Assembly (NCBI GenBank): GCA_029937535.1
Contig: JAPYPT010000022.1
Coordinates: 1-32,053 of the forward strand
Direction of reading: 5' to 3'
DNA length: 32,053 nt
Origin: Alphaproteobacteria bacterium
GTDB lineage: Bacteria; Pseudomonadota; Alphaproteobacteria; GCA-2731375
In this document: one piece after another, positions 25,639-32,053 of the stretch
Layout: the number at the start of each line of letters is the position of its first letter
Position numbering within the stretch: the first letter of the stretch is position 1
Made by a program: the position numbers and the translations under genes
The notes under the pieces: model-generated
What the model was told of the DNA's origin: nothing
Database searches by the model: none
Seen by the model: only the letters and a program-made list of their open reading frames with translations

Positions 25639-26805
25639 ATGACGACGGAATATGCCGAAGACGAGCGGATGATCATCGATCTCGTCAAAAAATTCGTCGA
25701 GAACGAATTGATGCCCCTGGAAAAGGCGGTGATGGCGCGGGAGGCGGCGGGTGGACCGCATGCGCTGACGGCGGAGGAGGAGGAGCCTCTGCTGGCGCAA
25801 TGCAAGCAGCTTGGCCTTTGGGCCCTGGACGCACCGGAGGAAGTGGGCGGCGTCAATTTGCGGACACCAGTCATGCTGGCAATCCAGGAAAACCTCAAAA
25901 GCACGGTGACGCCGTTTATTTTCCCGCCAGATTCACCGAATTTGCACATGCTGATGGCCGTGGCCTCGCCCGAGCAGAAGGTGAAATACATGCAGCCCTA
26001 TGCCCAGGGTGAGATGAAGTCCTGTATCGCCATATCCGAGCCGGGCGCGGGCGGCGATCCGGCGGATATGAAAACCGCCGCCGTCCGCGACGGCGATAGT
26101 TGGGTCATCAACGGGCGCAAGATCTGGGTCTCCAACGTGCCGAAATCGGACTTCATCATCCTCATGGCGGTGACCGATCCGGACAAGGGCGCGCGCGGCG
26201 GCATTACCGCCTTCATCGTCGATCAAGGTACGCCCGGCTTCATGATCGAGCGGGAAATTCCCATGCTGGGCGGGGCCCGGACTTACGAACTGGTGATGGA
26301 TGATCTACGGCTCAAGGACAGCCAGGTGCTGGGAGAGGTCGGCCAAGGCTTCGCGCCCATGCAAAAACGCCTGACCGTGCGCCGTTTGGAAATGGGCGCC
26401 ATGTGCGTCGGCATGGCGGAACGGGCGCTCAAAATGATGTGTGAACATACCCAGCAGCGCCAAACCTTCGGCGCGAAATTAAGCGACCGCCAGGCCATCC
26501 AATGGTGGATCGCCGATGCCGCCACCAAAATTCACGCCACCCGCCTGATGGTCATGGACGCGGCCCAAAAACAGGACCGGGGCGAGGATGTCCGCACCGC
26601 CGCCTCGATGATCAAGGTCTTCGCCACGGAAATGGCGACCGAGGTCCTGGACAACGCCATGCAAAGCTTTGGCGCCATGGGCATGTCCCGCGAGTTGCCC
26701 TTCGCCATCATGTCGCAACGCCTGCGCCTGGCGCGGATTTACGAGGGCCCATCGGAAGTTCACCGCATGGTCATCGCCCGGCGGACCTTGAAGGAATACG
26801 GTTAG
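25639..26805 (+). CDS. Acyl-CoA dehydrogenase
   Basis: A 388-residue FAD flavoenzyme that makes a trans-2-enoyl-CoA. N-terminal helical domain, then the beta-domain motif CIAISEPGAGGDPADMKTAAV, WVINGRKIWVSNV, the substrate region LRLKDSQVLGEVGQGF, and the C-terminal QTFGAKLSDRQAIQ with IYEGPSEVHRM, where Glu369 is at the usual catalytic-base position. AAAAGGA is 8 bases ahead of ATG 25639. It is the last gene of the monooxygenase-hydrolase run (67-base gap). Its stop codon TAG (26803-26805) lies inside the inverted copy of the double-hairpin repeat, so the element defines the C-terminal end of the protein. Confidence 0.95.
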   Translation: MTTEYAEDERMIIDLVKKFVENELMPLEKAVMAREAAGGPHALTAEEEEPLLAQCKQLGLWALDAPEEVGGVNLRTPVMLAIQENLKSTVTPFIFPPDSPNLHMLMAVASPEQKVKYMQPYAQGEMKSCIAISEPGAGGDPADMKTAAVRDGDSWVINGRKIWVSNVPKSDFIILMAVTDPDKGARGGITAFIVDQGTPGFMIEREIPMLGGARTYELVMDDLRLKDSQVLGEVGQGFAPMQKRLTVRRLEMGAMCVGMAERALKMMCEHTQQRQTFGAKLSDRQAIQWWIADAATKIHATRLMVMDAAQKQDRGEDVRTAASMIKVFATEMATEVLDNAMQSFGAMGMSRELPFAIMSQRLRLARIYEGPSEVHRMVIARRTLKEYG

Positions 26806-26908
26806 CGCATGTCGCGTTCAATTGAACGCGAGGCCATGCGCTAAAACCTTTAAGATCGAGCAACTTATCCGCATTCAATTGAATCCAATTGAATGCGGGT
26901 TGCTCTAG
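26802..26908 (-). repeat. Double-hairpin CTAG element, copy B (inverted relative to copy A)
   Basis: Reverse complement of the 12039-12145 element with 103 of 107 positions equal. The four differences are at a stem base (GAATGCGG for GAATACGG), two bases around TTGCTC, and the final base (TTAG end for CTAG). Both hairpins are intact. It overlaps the last codons of the acyl-CoA dehydrogenase gene by four bases. Confidence 0.92.
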
Positions 26909-26950
26909 GTCGTTCTCGGTATGGAACGCAACAAGGCTGCGACGGCAGCC

Positions 26951-26995
26951 CGGCGCCCCTGCGCCGCCCGCGCGGAGCGGTGCGCCCTTGCGCAC
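26951..26995. terminator. Two small GC hairpins between convergent genes
   Basis: CGGCGC/GCGCCG (26951-26966) and GTGCGC/GCGCAC (26980-26995) each form a perfect 6-base stem with a 4-base loop, in the gap between the acyl-CoA dehydrogenase and epimerase genes. No clear T run follows, so terminator function is only possible. Confidence 0.4.
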
Positions 26996-27014
26996 AAGCG
27001 TGAGCGAAAATAGT

Positions 27015-27425
27015 CTATTGATGATCGGCTGGCAATTCGGCCAGCTCGATCAGGATATTGCCTGTTGAGACCGGGTCGAGGAAGGCAATGCGGCTGCCGC
27101 CGTGGCCGCCCTTCGGCGTCTCATCCAATAATTTCACGCCCTTCTCGCGCAATTCCACCAGGGCGGCGTCGATATCCTCGACCTCGAAACACAGGTGGAA
27201 CAGGCTTTGCCCCCGCTCGGCGATCCATTCCGACACCGGAGAGGCTGGGTCGTCCGTCTGCAACAATTCCAGTGATGTTTCACCGACGGGAAACATGGCC
27301 AGTTTTGTGGTGCCGATGGTTTCCTCGTAGTCGAGTTTGAGATCGAGGGTACGCTCCAGCATGGCCATGGATTCCGCCATATCGTGAACCGCGATGGCGA
27401 TGTGTTCCACGCGTTTGATTTTCAT
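27015..27425 (-). CDS. mce: Methylmalonyl-CoA epimerase (VOC fold)
   Basis: A 136-residue glyoxalase/VOC-fold protein matching methylmalonyl-CoA epimerase in length and motifs: KRVEHIAIAV (metal His8), VGETSLELLQ (Gln56 region), LFHLCFEVEDI (His77), and the late ILIELAE (Glu127), with the family loop KGGHGGSRIAFLDP. It interconverts the R and S forms of methylmalonyl-CoA on the route from propionyl-CoA to succinyl-CoA. GGGAGACA lies just ahead of ATG 27425. No mutase gene is in the window. It is divergent from the CoA-transferase gene, with about 210 bases between them. Confidence 0.92.
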   Translation of the reverse strand: MKIKRVEHIAIAVHDMAESMAMLERTLDLKLDYEETIGTTKLAMFPVGETSLELLQTDDPASPVSEWIAERGQSLFHLCFEVEDIDAALVELREKGVKLLDETPKGGHGGSRIAFLDPVSTGNILIELAELPADHQ

Positions 27426-27634
27426 CGCAAATGTCTCCCTACCGTTGATTGCAATTTTGCACGAATAATAGATGGAAAAGTCATTCCATGGAAAATTATA
27501 TGCGGGCCGCTGACTCCGGGCGGTGTGCTTGCGGCGGGATGGGCGAGCTGATCTAATCGAGGCATTGTATGGAAAACCGGTTTTTGAATATGCGTGATGG
27601 TACCCAAATCATCGCCCTCCTGGCGTAATCAACG

Positions 27635-28867
27635 ATGCATCGTATTCTGGATGGTGTGCGTGTACTTGATCTGACGCAGTTTTTTTCCGGTCCCCAGGCG
27701 ACGCTGTTTCTGGCCGGTCTTGGCGCCGAAGTCATCCGCGTCGATTCCCCGGCCTCCGCCGACACCATTGCCGCCGCGCCGCCCTATGCCGGCCCGCACG
27801 GTGTTTCTCTGGAGCGCCAGTCGCCCGATGATCTGAACGTGAACTATCTCAAACGCGCGCGCGGCAAGAAGGCCATTTGCCTTGACCTGAAACAACCCGA
27901 CGGCGTCGCCTTGTTCATGCGCCTGGTCGACAGGGCGGATGTGGTGATCGAGAATTTCAGCGTCGGCGTGACCGCGCGCCTGGGCATCGACTACCCGGCC
28001 ATCGCGGCGCGCAATCCGCGCGTGTTCTATTGCTCACTCACCGGCTATGGCTCCAGCGGCCCGGACAAGGACCTCAAAGCCTTTGATATCACGGAGCAGG
28101 CGGCGGCCGGCCTGATGAGCGTGACCGGCCTGCCCGGACAGCCGCCCCTGAAAGCCGGGACCGCGCTGTCGGATGCCATCGCCGGCACCTTCGCCATGTC
28201 CGGTGTCCTGGCCGCCCTCTATGACCGCGAGAAGACCGGCGCGGGGCAGTACGTTGATGTTTCAATGGTCGATTGCCTGTTTTCGCTTCTCTACGACGAC
28301 CCGATCGATTGGTACGAACGGATGGGCGTTCCGGTGCGGCAGGGTAACCGTATCCAGCGGTTTTCGCCGATCAACACCTATCGCACGAAGGATGGCTGGG
28401 TTGTTCTGGGTGCCGCGACCACCGAGCAGTGGCGGGGCATGCTCAAGGCCATTGGCCGGCCAGAATTGATTGATGACGCCGATTGGGGCCGCATCGAATG
28501 GCGCCTCGCTCACAACGACGCGGTGGACCGGCTGGTACAGAGCTGGGCCGAAACCGTCGATACCGCCGGGGCGGTTTCCCATGCGCGCGCAGAAGGCGCC
28601 ATCGCCGCCGCCATTCACGGCCCGGAAGATTTGGCTGCCTGGCCCCATTTGCGTGAACGGGGCATGTATGTGGACCTGGACCATCCGACCCTGGGGCCCT
28701 TGGCCGGCATCGGCGCGCCTGGATTTCCGCTCAAATTCAGCGACGCCGAGACGGGATACCACTCCCCCGCGCCATTGCCCCGCAGCCACGCGGAGGAGAT
28801 CCTCGGCGGCCTTCTAGGGCTGGACGAAGACGAAATTCGCCGCCTCGAAAAAGCGGGTATCATTTAG
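27635..28867 (+). CDS. Family III CoA-transferase (CaiB/BaiF), single domain
   Basis: A 410-residue family III CoA-transferase of normal length. N-terminal HRILDGVRVLDLTQFFSGPQATLFLAGLGAEVIRVD, then RGKKAICLDLKQPDG, CSLTGYGSSGPD, and the catalytic motif YVDVSMVD with Asp213 in place, unlike the two-domain protein at 12264-14543. The late DGWVVLGAATTEQWRGMLKAIGRPEL is typical. It transfers CoA between acyl-CoA and a free acid; the substrate is unknown. ATG 27635 fits the family start (MHRILDGVRVLDL), though there is no strong ribosome site. Followed by a remnant-rich AT-rich stretch. Confidence 0.94.
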   Translation: MHRILDGVRVLDLTQFFSGPQATLFLAGLGAEVIRVDSPASADTIAAAPPYAGPHGVSLERQSPDDLNVNYLKRARGKKAICLDLKQPDGVALFMRLVDRADVVIENFSVGVTARLGIDYPAIAARNPRVFYCSLTGYGSSGPDKDLKAFDITEQAAAGLMSVTGLPGQPPLKAGTALSDAIAGTFAMSGVLAALYDREKTGAGQYVDVSMVDCLFSLLYDDPIDWYERMGVPVRQGNRIQRFSPINTYRTKDGWVVLGAATTEQWRGMLKAIGRPELIDDADWGRIEWRLAHNDAVDRLVQSWAETVDTAGAVSHARAEGAIAAAIHGPEDLAAWPHLRERGMYVDLDHPTLGPLAGIGAPGFPLKFSDAETGYHSPAPLPRSHAEEILGGLLGLDEDEIRRLEKAGII

Positions 28868-29210
28868 GCTGGCGGCGTTTATCGAGCGCAAACTAGTTAT
28901 GACATTTTCAATTCTTGGACATTGCCGGGACAGCGGACAAATCGGCTTGGCCCTGACGTCTGTAACCATGGGCGTGGCTGCCCGGTTCTCGTCATCGACA
29001 ACGCTGGTTTCCTAGCATTGGGTTATGTATGAAATTGCAGCTTCCGTGTCCCCAATTTCCGCCGCCGCGGAACTCTTCACACACAAATTCATACGGCCGT
29101 GATTTTTGGGTTCAAAATCGTGCAGATTGAAACCAGAGATCGCGGCAAGCAGTGCAATGGCGGGATTGGTACTCTCAATCACCAATACCCAGACTATCCG
29201 CCATGGTTTC
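28868..29210. other. Intergenic stretch with gene remnant
   Basis: About 340 bases between the CoA-transferase and cytochrome c genes. The first third holds a truncated DUF1028 start (28899-29015); in the rest I see no gene or clear repeat. Confidence 0.5.
28899..29015 (+). pseudogene. Truncated DUF1028 N-terminus, remnant 1
   Basis: An ATG frame of 38 codons reads MTFSILGHCRDSGQIGLALT, continues SVTMGVAAR, then loses resemblance and stops at TAG 29013. Intact DUF1028 proteins start in the same way (TFSI...GQLGVAV...VGAR...) and run to roughly 220 residues or more. Only the first 28 or so residues are recognisable, so this is taken as a broken copy. A second, similar remnant lies at 30006-30119. 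Confidence 0.6.
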
Positions 29211-29642
29211 CTATTTTAGGGTTTCCAAATATCCCAACAAATTTTCCAATTTCTTGCCTTTGATTTTCTTTGCATTCATTTTCAAACTCGCTTTGGACTT
29301 TCCGATCAATGACCCGATGTATTTTTTGCGTTTGTTATTGGACATGACCATATACTTTGAAAATGTTTCTTTGTCCCAAACCAGGCCCTTTTTTCCAGCC
29401 GCAATCATATCAGGCTTGAATTTGTAACCTTCCGCTGTTCCCGCGACGCGGCCGATAATTCCAAATAAAGTCGGACCAATTTTGTTCTTACCAGCCACGA
29501 AAGCGTGACATTGTTTACAGCTAGATTTAGCGACCTTTTTGCCGGCGGCTAGGTCTGCCGCATGGGCGTTGGCCATAAAGCCAAACAACATGGTTAGCAC
29601 CAATAAAAAACACGTCGTGGTGGTTTTCTTGTCAGTTCTCAT
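29211..29642 (-). CDS. Small periplasmic c-type cytochrome
   Basis: A 143-residue precursor. Signal peptide with a hydrophobic core (CFLLVLTMLFGFMANAHA, cleavage near residue 28), haem motif CKQCH at 42-46, GPTLFGIIGR, the GYKFKPDM segment, and a C-terminal SLKMNAKKIKG ... LLGYLETL, where Met122 is the likely sixth haem ligand. The layout is that of class I cytochrome c2/c552, but the mature part is unusually rich in lysine and the usual TKMxFxG loop is altered. Base composition is AT-richer than the catabolic genes on the left. AGGGA lies 8 bases ahead of ATG 29642. It stands alone between two DUF1028 remnants. An electron carrier role is likely; the partner is unknown. Confidence 0.88.
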   Translation of the reverse strand: MRTDKKTTTTCFLLVLTMLFGFMANAHAADLAAGKKVAKSSCKQCHAFVAGKNKIGPTLFGIIGRVAGTAEGYKFKPDMIAAGKKGLVWDKETFSKYMVMSNNKRKKYIGSLIGKSKASLKMNAKKIKGKKLENLLGYLETLK

Positions 29643-29834
29643 TTCCTAAATCCCTAGTACAACGATGTTCAACGGCATTGACCGGCGAATCGCCAATTTC
29701 CTCTAAGGGGACTTTGGTGCGCGGGCAATCTGTTCGCAACTACTCAACAACACACTCAAACACTCATACAGCGCCCATTTACCCTTTTGAGTCTGCCATT
29801 TCCAGGCATTTATATCCACATCCAAGCCACGACA

Positions 29835-29937
29835 CTAGAGCAATTTTCAATTAATCTGAGTTGCCTGCACGACCCGAATAATTGGATCAATTGCTCTTCT
29901 CCCAAGAGTCCGAGCATGCCTAAGAGGAACATGCTTT
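29835..29937 (+). repeat. Double-hairpin element, divergent copy D
   Basis: Starts CTAGAGCAATTTTCAATT and closes its first inverted repeat at AATTGCTCT (29889-29897). After a short linker a second hairpin, GAGCATG/CATGCTT, spans 29912-29936. Order and orientation match copy A, although most inner bases differ. Confidence 0.65.
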
Positions 29938-30005
29938 GTAAAAATTTTAGCGTTGTTCCGGGCCGACTTGGATTGTCCACTCAGAATTTTTTTCGTGACT
30001 TTATT

Positions 30006-30119
30006 ATGACTTTTTCAAGTCTTGGACATTGTCGGGACAGTGGACAAAACGGCTTGGCGCTGGCATCGGTAGCCATGGGCGTGGGGGCACTCCCCGCGCC
30101 GTCACCGCCGGTGCCTTGA
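30006..30119 (+). pseudogene. Truncated DUF1028 N-terminus, remnant 2
   Basis: A 37-codon frame beginning MTFSSLGHCRDSGQNGLALA, then SVAMGVGAL, followed by a proline-rich tail and TGA. The first 28 or so codons closely match remnant 1 at 28899, including many silent positions, and then both diverge. It is a second fragment of the same gene start, about 1.1 kb away and in the same direction. Confidence 0.6.
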
Positions 30120-30159
30120 ACATATCAGACGTTTGCGTCCAGAGAGTATTAAAACTGCA

Positions 30160-31257
30160 ATGCAAGAATTTGATCGTTCGAGCCAAAACGAAATCGATAA
30201 AGTCCAAAAACGTGAGGAAAGAATTGGACAATCATGTGCGGGCCTTTCCGAACAAGATGGATATAGAGCCTACTCAAAAAAATTAAGATCGGAAATAGAG
30301 GATATTCTTCGCCAGCTAAAAGGTGCAACATTGGAGACGGTTGTCGCGAAACCAAGGCGTAAAGATCTTACGCCGAGTGAACGACTTGCTAAAAAGGAAC
30401 GACTTGCCGAAAAGAAACGTTTGTCTCAAAGGCCTCCGTTGGCGCAAAGCCTAACGGAAAAAACAAGAGAAAATGGCATGTCCCGTAAGCAAAAATCTGT
30501 ACTGAATGATAAAGATTCCAAGTTATTACAAAGTTTGACGGTAAGCGGTGTGTCTGCACCAAAACGCCAAGTAAGTTTCATGGCGCGTTTAGGCAAATTA
30601 GCCAAAAAAATTATTTTACGAGATAAATATATGTCTAATTGTAAAGGATATCGAAATCATATTTATCGGGACACCGTAAAACGTTTGCATGCAGAATTTT
30701 TGGAGCAGGTAAATAGAAGTGGATTAAAATTTAAGGCGAAATTCGTTCCCCACAGTATTTCTAAATATGAAAAAGCATATCATTCCGAAGCTAAATCAAA
30801 GCGTAATTGTGGTGAGTGGAAGTTTAAAAGTTTTGAACGTTTTGTAAAAATTAATGCGAAATATTTTGATCCCTCACCACTCACGGCAGCTCAAGTGAAA
30901 TCGAGAAGTGAAAAGTTGCTTGGATATTGTGAGTCTGGCCACAGTACAATCTATGATTGCGAATGTATTCAAAGGGAATACTTCAGTCGTCGTACCCCCT
31001 ATAAAGACACTAAAAACATAGTTTCTGTACTAGAGGGTTTACTTGAAATGCCTACCTGTCTCAATGTAGCAGGTATGAGGAAAAAATATTCTAAAGGCTG
31101 TGAAAGATATGTGAAATTACGGCAAGAAAAAGGCCTCGACACTAAACCGGGTTATTGCAATTGCGTTTCAAATAAGTGGATAGAAAAGTATACTTTGAGA
31201 CCTAACCCTCGTGCGGAAAGTGTTATTTATAAATGGGCAAAGCGTGCTTGCGAATAG
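30160..31257 (+). CDS. Unrecognised lysine-rich protein with repeated CxC motifs
   Basis: A 365-residue protein that I do not recognise. Residues 1-120 are highly charged and probably helical, with a basic stretch at 65-90 (TPSERLAKKERLAEKKRLSQ). Residues 135-250 are basic with scattered aromatics. The C-terminal 115 residues hold nine of eleven cysteines, including GYC...YDCECIQREYF (257, 267, 269) and GYCNCVSNKWIEK (333, 335), which look like two diverged copies of one motif. No signal peptide or membrane helix is visible. The gene is strikingly AT-rich (many AAA, ATT, TTA codons) beside GC-rich neighbours, suggesting acquisition from elsewhere. The start is uncertain: ATG 30160 is used; TTG 30133 is possible; neither has a strong ribosome site. 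Confidence 0.7.
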   Translation: MQEFDRSSQNEIDKVQKREERIGQSCAGLSEQDGYRAYSKKLRSEIEDILRQLKGATLETVVAKPRRKDLTPSERLAKKERLAEKKRLSQRPPLAQSLTEKTRENGMSRKQKSVLNDKDSKLLQSLTVSGVSAPKRQVSFMARLGKLAKKIILRDKYMSNCKGYRNHIYRDTVKRLHAEFLEQVNRSGLKFKAKFVPHSISKYEKAYHSEAKSKRNCGEWKFKSFERFVKINAKYFDPSPLTAAQVKSRSEKLLGYCESGHSTIYDCECIQREYFSRRTPYKDTKNIVSVLEGLLEMPTCLNVAGMRKKYSKGCERYVKLRQEKGLDTKPGYCNCVSNKWIEKYTLRPNPRAESVIYKWAKRACE

Positions 31258-31451
31258 TCCGAAACGATTTGCAGACATTGAATTGTTGCGTGATGGAAAC
31301 TGTCGACTGAATACTATCTCAAAGTATGCCTTTCAGCACAGTTAGGCCACCATCTCGGAAATTTGGTCCTAGAAATCGCAACTCTGATGGCGTGCGTGGT
31401 CGTGACGCTGCCGTGTAATACCTGTCCCATAGCGCCTCCCGTGTGTTTGGA

Positions 31452-32053
31452 TCAGTGAAAGATATCTGCGCCCGCCACCCGCCAGGTTTTCACATCCAAC
31501 CGGGCAAACGGGCGTCTGACCGAACCCGGCGCAATGCCGGCCCGAAGGGCGCTCAATATGCCGGCGGCCTCCCAGTAATTTTCGGCCACAAAAAGCTGGT
31601 TTTCCCGCCACGGCAGGCGGCTTAGGTCCCCGGCCTTGAGGCCGCTGCCCTCGCGCACGGCAATGACGGGGATGCCCTGCTCCAGCGCGGCCAGGGTGGG
31701 GAGGCCGATGCATCCATCCGGCAACACCAGACAGGAGATATCCCGGGCCGTCAGGACGCCGCCGGCCGTCATATGGTCGGGATCGGTAACAATTCTGGGG
31801 GATTGTTTCAGGCCTTTCAGGACGCATTGAAAAAACGACGATGAAATGGCCTCCGCCGCCATGCGCGGGTCGACCCGGCCCGGATCCTCGTTCAGTATTT
31901 CGCGGGATTCCATCATCGGCGCATGGGCCGAGGGGACGTTGAAGCAATGGGAAACCGCGTGGGTCAGCATGGCCTCGATGCCGCCCCAGGGGTTGATCAT
32001 GCCGCCTTCGCTGTTGAAATATTCCGCGTGAAAGCCGTCCGGCACGCCGATCA
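31452..32053 (-). CDS. DUF3326 protein, N-terminal part outside window
   Basis: The frame is open to the right edge, so the gene begins beyond the window; about 200 C-terminal residues are seen. They match the C-terminal half of the DUF3326 family as I recall it: GGIEAMLTHAVSHCFNVPSAHAPM, AAEAISSSFFQCVLKGLKQSP, CLVLPDGCIGLPTLAALEQGIPVIAVRE, then NQLFVAENYWEAAGIL. Family members in cyanobacteria and proteobacteria are about 350 residues long and have no settled function; the GIPVIAV segment suggests a nucleotide- or sugar-binding alpha/beta fold, which is only an impression. The base composition returns to the GC-rich style of the left part of the window, so the AT-rich stretch ends before this gene. 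Confidence 0.75.
   Translation of the reverse strand, partial: IGVPDGFHAEYFNSEGGMINPWGGIEAMLTHAVSHCFNVPSAHAPMMESREILNEDPGRVDPRMAAEAISSSFFQCVLKGLKQSPRIVTDPDHMTAGGVLTARDISCLVLPDGCIGLPTLAALEQGIPVIAVREGSGLKAGDLSRLPWRENQLFVAENYWEAAGILSALRAGIAPGSVRRPFARLDVKTWRVAGADIFH

Larger units (their letters stand above)
29643..30159. other. Intergenic stretch with repeat and remnant
   Basis: About 520 bases without an intact gene. It holds a divergent double-hairpin element (29835-29937) and a second DUF1028 remnant (30006-30119). A frame at 29787-30119 runs through both and is judged not to be a real gene. Confidence 0.5.

Noticed and set aside
29152-29427. Plus-strand frame of 91 codons over the cytochrome gene
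   Set aside because: Antisense to the cytochrome c gene, whose signal peptide and CKQCH motif are clear.
29787-30119. 110-codon frame running through a repeat and the second DUF1028 remnant
   Set aside because: Its first two thirds cross hairpin-element sequence and have no protein character; only the last 37 codons resemble a gene start.
31369-31947. Second minus-strand frame of 192 codons over the DUF3326 gene
   Set aside because: Same strand but shifted frame; it lacks the family motifs present in the longer, edge-crossing frame.
1-32053. CRISPR array, tRNA or rRNA genes, transposase or integrase
   Set aside because: Looked for regularly spaced direct repeats, tRNA-like cloverleafs and known transposase motifs; none was found by eye. 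A tRNAscan or CRISPR-finder run would be needed to exclude weak cases.

Overview
The window looks like a chromosomal segment of a GC-rich alphaproteobacterium, probably a Rhodospirillales-like or uncultured marine or soil lineage. This is inferred from gene content (several CaiB/BaiF CoA-transferases, a thiolase/DUF35 pair, Baeyer-Villiger-type monooxygenases, acyl-CoA carboxylases), from codon use, and from a palindromic repeat at 14664-14758 of a type common in Alphaproteobacteria. No rRNA, tRNA, CRISPR array, transposase or integrase gene was seen.

Layout. (1) 1-6206: two acyl-CoA carboxylase loci converge on a hairpin-rich gap. One is the 3' part of a carboxyltransferase (+). The other is a three-gene minus-strand operon for an HMG-CoA-lyase-like enzyme, a carboxyltransferase and a biotin carboxylase/BCCP subunit. 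(2) 6285-8768: a secreted glycerophosphodiesterase and glycerol-3-phosphate dehydrogenase, overlapping tail to tail. (3) 8923-14543: a plus-strand run of DUF35 protein, thiolase, luciferase-like oxidoreductase, GlcG/DUF336 protein and a two-domain CaiB-like protein. (4) 14795-22136: a minus-strand run of sensor histidine kinase, flavin monooxygenase, 14-TM MFS transporter, cupin and amidohydrolase. (5) 22839-26805: a second flavin monooxygenase, an alpha/beta-hydrolase and an acyl-CoA dehydrogenase on the plus strand. (6) 27015-28867: methylmalonyl-CoA epimerase (-) and a single-domain CoA-transferase (+). (7) 28868-31451: an AT-rich, remnant-bearing stretch with a small cytochrome c, two truncated DUF1028 N-termini and an unrecognised Lys/Cys-rich protein. 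(8) 31452-end: a partial DUF3326 gene.

Functional reading (inference): the window is dominated by breakdown of ketone, branched-chain or acyl-CoA compounds. Monooxygenases could turn ketones into esters, the hydrolase could cleave esters, and CoA-transferases, acyl-CoA dehydrogenase, carboxylases, the lyase and thiolase could take the acids to central metabolites. The epimerase fits a propionyl-CoA outlet.

The most unusual feature is a family of about 100-bp double-hairpin elements with YTAG...CTAR ends: two copies 103/107 identical (12039-12145 and, inverted, 26802-26908), two divergent copies (18035-18135, 29835-29937) and one 35-bp remnant (16486-16520). In three places the TAG at an element end is the stop codon of the adjoining gene. 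The carboxylase gap also holds an exact 36-bp inverted repeat.
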